Positions 1 to 7,190 of a stretch of DNA of 37,042 bases are shown here, in pieces. The first letter of the stretch is position 1; each line of letters begins with the position of its first letter. The stretch covers positions 1-37,042 of the forward strand of contig JAHBXY010000089.1 of assembly GCA_019636275.1 (NCBI GenBank), in the 5' to 3' direction. Origin of the DNA: Planctomycetota bacterium. Its GTDB lineage: Bacteria > Planctomycetota > J058. A model generated the notes under the pieces. The model searched no databases, was not told where the DNA came from, and was given only the letters and a program-made list of their open reading frames with translations. Position numbers and translations under genes: made by a program.

Positions 1-2183
1 GCGCGGGCCAGCGCGCGCTCGCCGTCGCCCAGGAGGGCCGCGCACTGCACGAGGCGCGCCCGCACCTCGGCGACGAGCTCGGGGTCGTCGGACTCCTCTA
101 CCACCGCCGCCAGCGCGGCCTCGAACGCGGCCTCGGCCGCGAGCGACAGCCCGCGGTCGCCGTGGCGCGCGGCCTGCTCGAGGAGCTGCGTGGCCTCGCC
201 GAGCGCCGCCCGCCCGGGCGTCTCGTCCGCGCCGCCCGGGCCGTCGTGCGTGGTCAGGTAGCGGTAGTAGGTCTCGAGCGTCAGGATCGCGAACGTCGTG
301 CTGAGCATCGGCGTCTGCCACTCGGTCCACGCGCCGCGCTCGCAGCCGCCGGTGCGCTGCCGCGCGACGAGCGTGTCGCGCAGGACCGGATTCAGCCGGT
401 GCCAGGGCTCGCCGCCGACCTGGAACATGGCGAGGGCGACGTAGTAGACGCAGTAGTGGTCGATCGCCCCGTGGGGCACCGTCTCGCCGTACCTCGAGAG
501 GAGGCGGACGGCCGCGCGGTTGCGCGGCGTCGTCGGGGCCTCGCCCAGCATGAGGCGCAGGAACAGGCCGCTGGCCCCCATGGCCACGGTGCCGTAGCCG
601 CTGGACATGTAAGCCGTCGAGCCGTCCGGCCGCGAGACCGAGTCGAGGAACCGGCGCAGCAGGTCCCACGTGCGGCGGTTGATCGTCACGCCGGCGTGTC
701 CGGCCGACTTGAGGGCCAGGGCCACCCACGTCGTCACGCTCGTGTCGCCGCGGTCGCCCGGCCGGTAGCGCCAGCCGCCGTCGTGGTGCTGCGCGTCCTC
801 GAGGCAGCCGACCGCCCGGCGCAGCGCCCCCTGGAGCTCCGGCGTGCGCTCGCGGGCCAGGGCCTCGGCGAGGGCCAGGGTGCCGATCGCCTGGTGATAG
901 CCCTGGTAGTCGCGGCCGAACACGCCGTCGCGGCCGACGCGCGCGGCGAGCCACGCGATCGCCGTGCGCACGACCTCGCGGTAGGGCCCCTCGCGCTCGG
1001 GGCCGTGCCCGGCGAACAGGAAGCACAGGACGGCCAGCCCGGTGTGCGCCACCTCGCCGTCGCGCGGGAGCGCGCCGGTCGAATCGTGCCGGGCGGGGAG
1101 GTCGCCCCAGGCGCCCGACTCGGCGCGGTGGCGGACGAGCCAGTCGAGCCCGAGGTGCAGGGCGCCGTCGCTGGCCGCCGACGCCCCGCCGCGCTCGTCC
1201 TTCTTCCCGCCGCGGCCCGCCCCGCCGCTCGCGCCGACGCCGAACGCCTTCGCCGCGCCGGCGAGGTGGCCGACGTCCGGCCCGAGCGCCTCGTGGAACG
1301 GGTCGCCCGCGTGGACCTCGGGCCGCAGGGCCGCGTCGAGGTCGGGCGGGGCCACGTCGAGGCGGGTGGTCGGCCGCTCGGGAGCGCTGACGACCTCCTC
1401 GGTCGAGGCGACGAGGCGCACCTCGACGGGCGGGCGGCGCTCGTCGAGGGCGGCGGCGACGGTGAAGAACGACAGGACGACGATCGCGAGCAGGTGCACG
1501 AACCCCGCGACCGCGTAGCCGGGCGACGCGACCAGCAGGCGCTGCGCGCGCGCCCGGAGCGAAGGGCGCACGCGGTAGTGCCGCTCGATCCCGCGCGTCC
1601 GCGCGCCCGCGCGCGCCTGCGCCCGCCCGGCCTGCGCGGGATGCCCGGGCGCGACGGCGGGCGCCGCGAGGCGCTCGTCCGAGGGCGCGGGAGCGACCGC
1701 TTGGCCGGGCTCCGCGCGCTCGGGAGGGACCGCGCCGCGGTCGACCTCGGGCGCCGCGAGGCGCTCGTCCGAGGGCGCGGGAGCGACCGCTCGGCCGGGC
1801 TCCGCGCGCTCGGGAGTGACCGCGCCGCGGTCGCCCTCGGGCGCCGCGAGGCGCTCGTCCGAGGGGGCGGGAGCGACCGCTCGGCCGGGCTCCGCGCGCT
1901 CGGGAGTGACCGCGCCGCGGTCGCCCTCGGGCGCAGGGAGGCGCTCGTCCGAGGGGGCGGGAGCGACCGCTTGGCCGGGCTCCGCGCGCTCGGGAGTGAC
2001 CGCGCCTCGGTCGACCTCGGGCGCCGGCGCGGCCTCGGGGGGGGGCTCCTGCGTGACGGTGTCTTCGGCGTGCGTCGGGAGGGCGCTCTCGCCGCCTTGG
2101 TCCTCCGCGTTCGAGGTCCGCGCGCCGGCGTCCGCAACGACGTCGCCGGCGGGCTGCGCCCCGTCCTCCTCGGGCGCGGTCAC
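1..2183 (-). CDS. Squalene-cyclase/prenyltransferase-like repeat protein, membrane anchored (partial, C-terminus off window)
   Basis: Read from GTG at 2183; the frame stays open to the window edge (about 727 codons), so the C-terminus is missing. The start overlaps the stop of the upstream gene by 4 nt (GTGA), implying translational coupling. Residues about 55-174 are four near-identical 30-residue Pro/Ala/Glu-rich repeats. One hydrophobic segment lies near 221-245 (core AIVVLSFFTVAAAL). From about 335 to 650 there are alpha-toroid repeats of the squalene/hopene-cyclase and prenyltransferase type, for example DGGWRYRPGDRGDTSVTTWV, ALHLGLDWLV and GSTAYMSSGYGTVAMG. I see no obvious cyclase DXDD motif, so a structural or binding role at the membrane is as likely as catalysis. 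Proteins of this layout are common in planctomycetes; their function is not established. The frame is certain, the function is not. Confidence 0.8.
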   Translation of the reverse strand, partial: MTAPEEDGAQPAGDVVADAGARTSNAEDQGGESALPTHAEDTVTQEPPPEAAPAPEVDRGAVTPERAEPGQAVAPAPSDERLPAPEGDRGAVTPERAEPGRAVAPAPSDERLAAPEGDRGAVTPERAEPGRAVAPAPSDERLAAPEVDRGAVPPERAEPGQAVAPAPSDERLAAPAVAPGHPAQAGRAQARAGARTRGIERHYRVRPSLRARAQRLLVASPGYAVAGFVHLLAIVVLSFFTVAAALDERRPPVEVRLVASTEEVVSAPERPTTRLDVAPPDLDAALRPEVHAGDPFHEALGPDVGHLAGAAKAFGVGASGGAGRGGKKDERGGASAASDGALHLGLDWLVRHRAESGAWGDLPARHDSTGALPRDGEVAHTGLAVLCFLFAGHGPEREGPYREVVRTAIAWLAARVGRDGVFGRDYQGYHQAIGTLALAEALARERTPELQGALRRAVGCLEDAQHHDGGWRYRPGDRGDTSVTTWVALALKSAGHAGVTINRRTWDLLRRFLDSVSRPDGSTAYMSSGYGTVAMGASGLFLRLMLGEAPTTPRNRAAVRLLSRYGETVPHGAIDHYCVYYVALAMFQVGGEPWHRLNPVLRDTLVARQRTGGCERGAWTEWQTPMLSTTFAILTLETYYRYLTTHDGPGGADETPGRAALGEATQLLEQAARHGDRGLSLAAEAAFEAALAAVVEESDDPELVAEVRARLVQCAALLGDGERALAR
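1661..2020 (-). repeat. Four tandem 90-bp coding repeats
   Basis: Units begin at 1661, 1751, 1841 and 1931, each with the shared stretch gaggcgctcgtccgaggg followed by near-identical sequence. Each unit is exactly 30 codons, so copy number can change without breaking the host gene. The encoded unit includes AVTPERAEPG and APAPSDERL and is probably a flexible cytoplasmic N-terminal linker. Confidence 0.95.
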
Positions 2184-3770
2184 CGCCCGCCCTCGCCGTC
2201 CGCCGCCTCGCTCACCGCGACTCCCCGCTGCTCCTCCCAGCGTGTCAGCTCGACCCTTGCCTCCGCCACCCCCGCCGCCGCCGCGCGCGTCCACCAGCGC
2301 CGACCCTCCGCCTCGTCGCGCGCCACGCCGGGCCAGCCGCGGCAGAGGATCGCGCCCAGGCGCGTCATCGCCCGCGGCTCGCCGGCCTCGGCGGCGCGCC
2401 GGATCCACCCCAGGGCCTCCGCCCCGCGCCCGGGGTAGCAGGCCAGGCGGTCGGCGGCCTGGAGCATGGCCCCCACGTCGCCGCCCTCGGCCGCGCGCAG
2501 ATAGGCGAAGAGGACGCCCTCCGGCGCGGGCTCCCGCGCCGGCCCGGCGTTCAGCAGGTCGAGCGCAGGCCAGGCCGCCGGCACGTCGACGACGCCGTCC
2601 TCGAGCGCCTCGGCGACGGCCCGCCAGCGCGCCGCGTCGCCCGTGACCCACGCCAGCGCGCGCAGGCGCGTGACCGCGGCGGGCTCGTCGGGCGCGACCA
2701 GCGCCGGCGCGCCACGCCCGCCGCGACCGTCAGCGCCACGCGGCCAGCGCCAGCCGGGCCCCGGGCGGGCGCGCCGCGCCCGAGCCGGCCGGCCGCGCAG
2801 ACCGCGAGCGCCTCGACGGCGGCGTGCCCGCACGACGGCCACGGACGCCGACGGATCCCAGCCGCGGGGGCGGCCGCCGGCGAGGTCGGCCGGCCGCGAG
2901 CAGCGCCTCGACGGCGGGCGCGAACCGCGCCGGCGCGGGCCGCGCCTCGGCCAGGAGCAGGGCGCGCTCCGCCTCGGGCCAGAGCCCGTGCGCCCGGCGT
3001 CGCCGGCGGCCGCGTCGGCGGCCTGACCCGCCGCGAGGAGGGCGCGCCCGCGCTCCTCGTGCCAGCGGGCGCGGTGGCGCTCGAGCGGCGTGGGCGCGCG
3101 CCGCGGCGGCGCCCGCGCGCGCGTCGGGCGCATCGCCGCGGGCCAGGCGCGCGACGAGGGCGCACAGCGCGTCGCCCGCGCGCAGGGCCAGCGGGAAGGC
3201 GAACGGGCGCGCCACGACGGGCAGGAGCAGGAGCGACAGGTGCAGCCGGCCGCCCGCCGCGCCAGCCACGGCCGCGGCGCCGAGCCACACGAGCAGGCCC
3301 AGGCTCATCGCCCACACCTCCCGCCCCACACCGCGCGGCCCGCGCCGGCGGACGGCCAGGAGCGGCAGGTGCAGGCACAGGGCGGCCGAGACGAGCCACA
3401 GCGCGTCGCGCGCGGCGGGCAGGTCGTCCCAGAGCCCCTGCAGCGCCGCCAGGCTATGCCCCTCGGCCCGAAGGTGCAGGGCGTAGGCGCTCGCCAGCGG
3501 GACGGTCAGGGCCAGCGGCGCCCCGACGACGAGCCCCACGAGCAGGGGCGCGCGACGCGCCCGGCGGGCGGCGACCTCGGTCACGCCCCAGGCGAGGCCG
3601 CCGGCCAGGCCGGCGGCGAGCGCGGAGAGGACGGCGCCGGTCGGGTCGGTCCACGCGCCCTGGAGGGCTCGCGCCAGGGCGACGAGGCCGAGGCCGAGCA
3701 GGATCTCGGTCGCGACGCCCGCCGCGAGGCCGCGGCCGAGGAGGTGGACGTCATGGGGCTGGCGGGTCAC
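2180..3770 (-). pseudogene. Multi-pass membrane protein with TPR/Sel1-like C-terminus, reading frame broken several times
   Basis: The likely start is GTG at 3770, with GGGAGG 4 nt upstream. About 210 residues are clean in one frame and contain roughly six hydrophobic segments (for example LLVGLVVGAPLALTVPLA and LLVWLGAAAVAGAAGG). From about 3130 to 2640 coding-looking pieces alternate between all three frames: HRARWHEERGRALLAAGQA, then LWPEAERALLLAEARPAPA, then AAVEALAVCAAGRLGRG. A clean frame returns for the end (RLRALAWVTGDAARW, then Sel1-like repeats such as AEAGEPRAMTRLGAIL) to the stop at 2180, which overlaps the next gene. Intact, it would be about 530 residues. At least four frame changes in 500 bp with clean flanks suggest consensus error or very recent decay. 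Function unknown; it is probably co-transcribed with the squalene-cyclase-like gene. Confidence 0.65.
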
Positions 3771-4194
3771 GGCGCCTCCCGCACGATGCACGCCCGAGGA
3801 AGGGTGCGAGTTCCACACGGGTCGACGGGCTTTCGTTCCGTGGGCCAGGCGGCGCTGGAGTTGCCTCACCCGCCCGGAGCAACAAGGTCACCCGAAGGCC
3901 TCCTACTTGACGCGCGTCGCGGCGCGCGGCGGCGCTCACGGGACCCAGCCCGTCGTCGTCCTCGTCGTCGACGACGATCGCGCCTGGCGACGCGCGGACC
4001 CGGCGCGCTCGGGAGCCAGCCCGTCGACGGCCTCCTCGCCGGACAGCGATCATGCCCGGCGGCGCGCGGGCCGACGCTCACCAGAGATCGACGCGCCGAC
4101 CGGCGCGGCGGTTCCCCTGCCTGCGTCCGACGCCAGCTCGGCTCCTCGAGGGCGTGGACCTGGCGAAGGTCGCCGCGCGGGCGGGCACCCGTCC
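3771..4194. other. Intergenic gap, no gene recognised
   Basis: This gap separates two minus-strand genes. It is very GC-rich and has open frames on both strands, but none with a convincing start, ribosome binding site or protein-like sequence. A perfect 14-nt palindrome, cgtcgtcgacgacg, lies at 3963-3976. No tRNA or clear promoter was seen. Confidence 0.5.
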
Positions 4195-4710
4195 TCAGCG
4201 CGGCTCGATCACCAGCTCCCGGTAGGTCGTCGCGGGGTCGCGCTCGCGCCGGAAGCGCAGGTCGTCGAGCGCCAGGAGCACCACCTCGGCCGTCGTATAG
4301 ACCGCCGAGCCGTCGAGCAGGTGCCCGCCGATCGTGCGTCCCTCGCCGTCGCTCACGGCCAGGTGCAGGTGCGACCCGTGCGTGGAGAGCGTGCCGACGA
4401 GCGACACGATCTCCAGGGGGCCCTCCAGCGGCGTCCCCTCGGGTCGGTCGGCGAAGCGCAGCGTCGCCCGCGTCAGGCTGCCGACGCAGGTCACCACCGC
4501 CGCCGCCTCCAGCCCCTCGCGCTCGACCGCGCGGAGGAGCTCCTGGCGCAGGTCCTGGCCCGGTCGCAGGCGCAGGGCGATCGCTCGCGGCCGGGCAGAC
4601 GCGGCCGGCCCGACGCCGCCCGCCTCCTCCTGCGCGAGCGCCGCGCCAGCCAGCCCCGCGAGCACACCGACGACGACCCCGACCGCCGCCCGCCGCCTCA
4701 TCTCGCCCAC
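4195..4710 (-). CDS. Exported PPC/DUF296-domain protein
   Basis: The GTG start at 4710 is chosen because AGGAGG lies 6 nt upstream; an in-frame ATG follows at 4701. The 171-residue product begins with a Sec-type signal peptide (core VGVVVGVLAGLAGAALA, probable cleavage after ALA). It continues into a PPC/DUF296 domain (plants and prokaryotes conserved): AVVTCVGSLTRATLRF, then LEIVSLVGTLSTHG, then GSHLHLAVSDGEGRTIGGHL, with the family's conserved histidines. Plant members with AT-hooks bind DNA and many bacterial members are cytosolic with unknown roles; an exported copy is unusual and argues against DNA binding here. It is last in the minus-strand redox cluster, 93 nt after the second redoxin, with a hairpin between them. 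Family assignment is confident; the periplasmic role is unknown. Confidence 0.85.
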   Translation of the reverse strand: MGEMRRRAAVGVVVGVLAGLAGAALAQEEAGGVGPAASARPRAIALRLRPGQDLRQELLRAVEREGLEAAAVVTCVGSLTRATLRFADRPEGTPLEGPLEIVSLVGTLSTHGSHLHLAVSDGEGRTIGGHLLDGSAVYTTAEVVLLALDDLRFRRERDPATTYRELVIEPR

Positions 4711-4730
4711 ACCGCACCTCCTCACACGGC

Positions 4731-4761
4731 GCGAGGCCGGACGCACCGCGCCCGGCCTCAC
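4731..4761 (-). terminator. Hairpin between the second redoxin and the DUF296 gene
   Basis: Arms GAGGCCGG (4733-4740) and CCGGCCTC (4752-4759) pair perfectly. One mismatch and three more pairs extend the stem inward. No U-tract follows in either direction. The sequence resembles the hairpin at 5431-5462, including flanking bases, so the two are copies of one element. Confidence 0.5.
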
Positions 4762-4784
4762 GACGGATCAGTCTCGCATCGGAG

Positions 4785-4821
4785 GAGCGTCTCGCCGAGA
4801 CGCTCAGTACTTGACCCCTCA
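4785..4821 (-). promoter_or_regulatory. Candidate bacterial SECIS element with Sec UGA codon
   Basis: On the minus strand the in-frame TGA (4821-4819) is followed by 13 nt. A perfect hairpin comes next: GAGCGTCTC (4805-4797), loop GGC (4796-4794), GAGACGCTC (4793-4785). The loop begins 22 nt after the TGA and its first base is G. As I recall it, the bacterial SECIS model asks for a 4-16 bp stem, a 3-14 nt loop with G in its first two positions, and a 16-37 nt distance; all are met. The stem includes the last two bases of the true stop codon. No U-tract follows, and another hairpin at 4731-4761 can serve as the transcript end. Confidence 0.75.
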
Positions 4822-5397
4822 ACCGTAGGCGCGCGTCTCCGGCCGCTCGACCGGCTCGTCGGCGAGGAGCGCCTCGACGGCCTTCTCCACGTAGTTGACC
4901 CCGGCCTTGCCCTCGTCGTCGATCGCCCCGGCGTAGACGAGCTTGCCGGCCCGGTCGATCACGAACATGTGCGGCGTGACCCGCGCGCCGTAGGCCCGGC
5001 CGACCTCGCCCGACGGGTCGAGGAGCACGGGGTACTCGATCTCGTACTCGCGCACCGACCGCGCGTTGCGCTCCTGCCCGTGGCCCTGCTTCCCGGGCGC
5101 GCCCGAGTTGATCGCCAGCCACACGACGTCGCGGTCCTTGTACTTGGCCGCCAGCTCCTTCATCGTCTTGGCCCGCTGGTGGTGCCGCTTCACCGCCGGG
5201 CAGTCGGGGTTGTACCACTCGAGCACGACGATCTTGCCCCGGTGCTGCTCGAGCGAGTGCGGCCGGTCGGCCACGTCGTTGAGCGTGAACACCGGCGCGA
5301 CGTCGCCGACGCGCGCCCCTGGCGGCGCGCTCCAGGCGGGTCCGCCCGCCACCAGCGCGGCGAGGGTCACCCCCGCCGCGAGCCCTGCTGTCCTCAT
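4804..5397 (-). CDS. Redoxin (PRX-like/thioredoxin-fold), probable selenoprotein with C-terminal selenocysteine
   Basis: The ATG at 5397 is preceded by AGGAGG at 8 nt. Conventional translation gives 192 residues ending in RAYG at a TGA (4821-4819). Reading that TGA as selenocysteine adds U193 and GVKY, then a stop at 4806-4804, for 197 residues. The neighbouring paralogue has RPYGCSVKY at the same place, so homology crosses the TGA and U replaces its Cys. A hairpin fitting a bacterial SECIS follows. The product has a signal peptide (core AAGVTLAALVAGGPAWSA) and a thioredoxin fold with WYNPDCPAVKRHH (C66 as single active-site Cys), DVVWLAINSG and YPVLLDPSG, as in PRX-like AhpC/TSA-related proteins. 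Inference: C66 and U193 form a selenenylsulfide pair in a periplasmic reductase or peroxidase. Ordinary TGA stops end many other genes here, so UGA is not generally recoded. Missing proof: sel genes lie outside the window. Confidence 0.85.
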
Positions 5398-5430
5398 GTC
5401 AAAGACCTCCTGTGATGAACGGAGAACGAC

Positions 5431-5462
5431 GCGAGGCCGGGCGCCAACGCGCCCGGCCTCGC
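5431..5462 (-). terminator. Perfect 14-bp hairpin after the Cys redoxin gene
   Basis: GCGAGGCCGGGCGC (5431-5444) and GCGCCCGGCCTCGC (5449-5462) pair without mismatch around a CAAC loop. It lies between the Cys redoxin stop (5595) and the second redoxin start (5397). No clear U-tract follows, so it may be a terminator, an attenuator or an mRNA-stability element. A related copy lies at 4731-4761. Confidence 0.6.
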
Positions 5463-5594
5463 CGTGGGAGTCTCGATTCGCCGCGCCGGGACCCGCGCCT
5501 CACGAACGGCTCGACCGGTCGGGTCCATGGACCCCCGGTCGGAGACGAGCGCGAGGCGCAGGTGCGGCCGGGCCTCCGGCCCAGGTGCCCCCGC

Positions 5595-6236
5595 TCAGGG
5601 GTTGGCGGCGTACTTCACGCTGCAGCCGTAGGGCCGCGTCTCGGCCGTCGGCACCGCCTGCCCGCCGAGGACCGCGTCGAGCGCCTGCGCGACGTGGTTC
5701 GTCCGCCCGACGCGCTTGGCGTCGCGGTCGTCGTCGATCGCGCCCTGGTAGCGCAGGACGCCCTGCGTGTCGATCACGTACATGTGCGGGGTCGTGACCG
5801 CGGCGTAGGCGCGGCCCGTCGCGCCGGTCGGGTCGAGGAGCACGGGGTACTCGATCCCGAACTCGCGCACGGCGCGCTCGTTGCGCTCCTGGCCGGCGCC
5901 CTGCTTGCCGGCGGCGCCCGAGTTGATCGCCAGCCACACGACGTCGCGGTCCTTGTACTTGGCCGCCAGGTCCTTCATCGTCTTGTTGTGCTGGTGGTGC
6001 TTGACCACGAACGGGCAGTCGGGGTTGAACCACTCGAGGACGACGACCTTGCCGCGGTACTGCTCGAGGGTGTGCGTGCGGCCCTGCAGGTCGGTGAGCG
6101 AGAAGGCGGGCGCCTGCTCGCCGATCCGCGCGCGCGCCGCCGGCGCCTCCTCGGCCCCGACGGGGCTCGTCACCAGGGTCAGCGCCGCCAGGGCCGCGAC
6201 CGCCGCGCCCGCTCCGATCATCCGAGACAGCTTCAT
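5595..6236 (-). CDS. Redoxin (PRX-like/thioredoxin-fold), cysteine form
   Basis: The ATG at 6236 has AAGGAG 6 nt upstream; the product is 213 residues. It has a signal peptide (core AAVAALAALTLVTSPVGA) and a thioredoxin fold with WFNPDCPFVVKHH (C74), DVVWLAINSG and YPVLLDPTG, ending in RPYGCSVKYAANP (C205). C74 aligns with C66 of the neighbouring redoxin, and C205 aligns with that gene's in-frame TGA. Family knowledge: PRX-like proteins of this group carry the first Cys of the thioredoxin CXXC position rather than the classical peroxidatic one; the C-terminal Cys is a plausible resolving residue. The gene lies 29 nt after the DsbD-domain gene, clearly the same operon, so electrons probably arrive from that protein. 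Substrate unknown. Confidence 0.9.
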   Translation of the reverse strand: MKLSRMIGAGAAVAALAALTLVTSPVGAEEAPAARARIGEQAPAFSLTDLQGRTHTLEQYRGKVVVLEWFNPDCPFVVKHHQHNKTMKDLAAKYKDRDVVWLAINSGAAGKQGAGQERNERAVREFGIEYPVLLDPTGATGRAYAAVTTPHMYVIDTQGVLRYQGAIDDDRDAKRVGRTNHVAQALDAVLGGQAVPTAETRPYGCSVKYAANP

Positions 6237-6265
6237 TCGATTCTCCTTCAGCAGGACGTCCCACC

Positions 6266-7084
6266 CTACTCGCGCGGGGCCGGGGCCTCCACCTCGTGAT
6301 GCGTGACCGCGCCGTCCGCCCGCCGCACGGCGAGCACCCCGGCGACCCGGCCGGTGTAGGTCTTCGGGTAGAGGAGCTCGAGGCGGGGCCCGTCGGCCGC
6401 GCCGCGCGTCGCCATGTCGAGCGGCGCCACGTCCTCGGGGACCCAGGGGAAGAACACGAGCCCCGCCGCCCCGGGCACCTCGAGCGTCAGGGCACGGTCG
6501 CGGCCCGCGGCGCGCCACGCCGCGCGCAGGCCGTCGGGGGCCGGCTTCGGCAGGGCGCGGCGGGCGGCCGCGATGCGCTTCGCGTCGGCCGTGGGCGTCG
6601 GCGCCGCGGGCCCGGTGGCCACGTGCAGGCGCACGGCGACGTCGGCGCCGCCGGGGAGGCAGCCGTCGGGGTTGCAGACGAGCCAGTCGACGCGCCCCTC
6701 GATCGTCACGGCGCCCGCGGCGAGGTCGGCCGCGGCGCGCAGGGGCACGAGGAGCGTCACGGCGCCCTCGTAGCCGTAGCTGGCGATCCCCTCGTGGACG
6801 AAGCGCTCGGGCGCCGGCCACTGCACCTCGCCCGCCTCGAGGCCGGGCGGGAGGTCCAGGCGCACCGTCGTCGGCATGCCGGCGTCGCCCGGGTTCTTCC
6901 AGTAGATGTGCCAGCCCGGGTCGACCTCGAGCACGACGGCGAGCGTCGTCTCGCGGCCGGGCCACACGGCGCCGAACTCGCTGCCGAGGCGCGCCTTCAC
7001 CAGCGCGTCGCCGTCGTCCTGCGCGCGCGCGAGGCCGGACCCGGCGACCAGGCACAGGGCGAAGCTCAGGGCTGCCAGGCGCAC
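6266..7084 (-). CDS. DsbD N-terminal-domain protein (thiol:disulfide relay)
   Basis: The GTG start at 7084 has GAGAGG 6 nt upstream. The 272-residue product has a signal peptide (core LAALSFALCLVAGSGLA) and one DsbD-alpha domain. Conserved parts are DPGWHIYWKNPGDAGMPT, then WLVCNPDGCLPG, whose C137 and C142 match the redox-active pair of DsbD-alpha, and later FFPWVPEDV. The transmembrane and C-terminal thioredoxin domains of full DsbD are absent, and no membrane segment follows the signal peptide, so it is a free periplasmic domain that needs an electron source elsewhere. It heads the operon with the Cys redoxin, which suggests it reduces the redoxins. A copper-related ScsB-type role is a possible alternative. 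Family call is firm, partners are inferred. Confidence 0.88.
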   Translation of the reverse strand: MRLAALSFALCLVAGSGLARAQDDGDALVKARLGSEFGAVWPGRETTLAVVLEVDPGWHIYWKNPGDAGMPTTVRLDLPPGLEAGEVQWPAPERFVHEGIASYGYEGAVTLLVPLRAAADLAAGAVTIEGRVDWLVCNPDGCLPGGADVAVRLHVATGPAAPTPTADAKRIAAARRALPKPAPDGLRAAWRAAGRDRALTLEVPGAAGLVFFPWVPEDVAPLDMATRGAADGPRLELLYPKTYTGRVAGVLAVRRADGAVTHHEVEAPAPRE

Positions 7085-7126
7085 TTCAATCCTCTCCGTC
7101 CGGGCGAAAACGCCCCGGGGGCCCGG

Positions 7127-7155
7127 ATCATTCCCCGGTCAAGACGGCTTGACAA
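7127..7155 (-). promoter_or_regulatory. Sigma70-type promoter for the DsbD-domain/redoxin operon
   Basis: On the minus strand TTGTCA (7155-7150) is separated by 17 nt from AATGAT (7132-7127), 42 nt before the GTG at 7084. Five of six and four of six bases match consensus. The -35 box overlaps the TTGACA of the opposite strand. Confidence 0.5.
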
Positions 7156-7181
7156 CCCCCGTCAGGGGGGGCGGGCACAAT
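7149..7181 (+). promoter_or_regulatory. Possible promoter for the LptD-like gene
   Basis: TTGACA at 7149-7154 is a perfect -35 box. The best -10 candidate is CACAAT at 7176-7181, but the 21-nt spacer is longer than usual and it sits only 9 nt from the ATG. A CCCCC-GTCA-GGGGG hairpin (7156-7169) lies between them. Treat as tentative. Confidence 0.3.
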
Positions 7182-7190
7182 GCGCCGCTC

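Noticed and set aside
1661..2020. Recombination or attachment site in the 90-bp repeats
   Set aside because: The repeats are in frame, a multiple of three, and wholly inside a coding region.
734..2137. 467-codon minus-strand open frame
   Set aside because: It is one frame off the true GTG-started gene and reads as Arg/Ser/Pro low complexity; only the other frame shows a TM helix and alpha-toroid repeats.
162..2438. 758-codon plus-strand open frame across the left end
   Set aside because: It is antisense to the squalene-cyclase-like gene, Arg/Ala-rich, and shows no domain; open antisense frames are expected at this GC content.
4785..4805. Hairpin after the second redoxin as a plain terminator
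   Set aside because: No U-tract follows, a second hairpin lies 25-50 nt further on, and its distance from the in-frame TGA and its G-starting loop fit a SECIS. A dual role is not excluded.
4804..4806. Second in-frame TGA read as selenocysteine too
   Set aside because: It lies within the hairpin stem, has no properly spaced hairpin after it, and the paralogue shows no further Cys.
4819..4821. UGA recoded throughout the genome
   Set aside because: Many clear genes here end in TGA at the expected place (for example the RidA, UDG and asnB genes).
5595..5597. Readthrough of the Cys redoxin stop
   Set aside because: Codons after this TGA show no homology to the other redoxin and no nearby SECIS-like hairpin.
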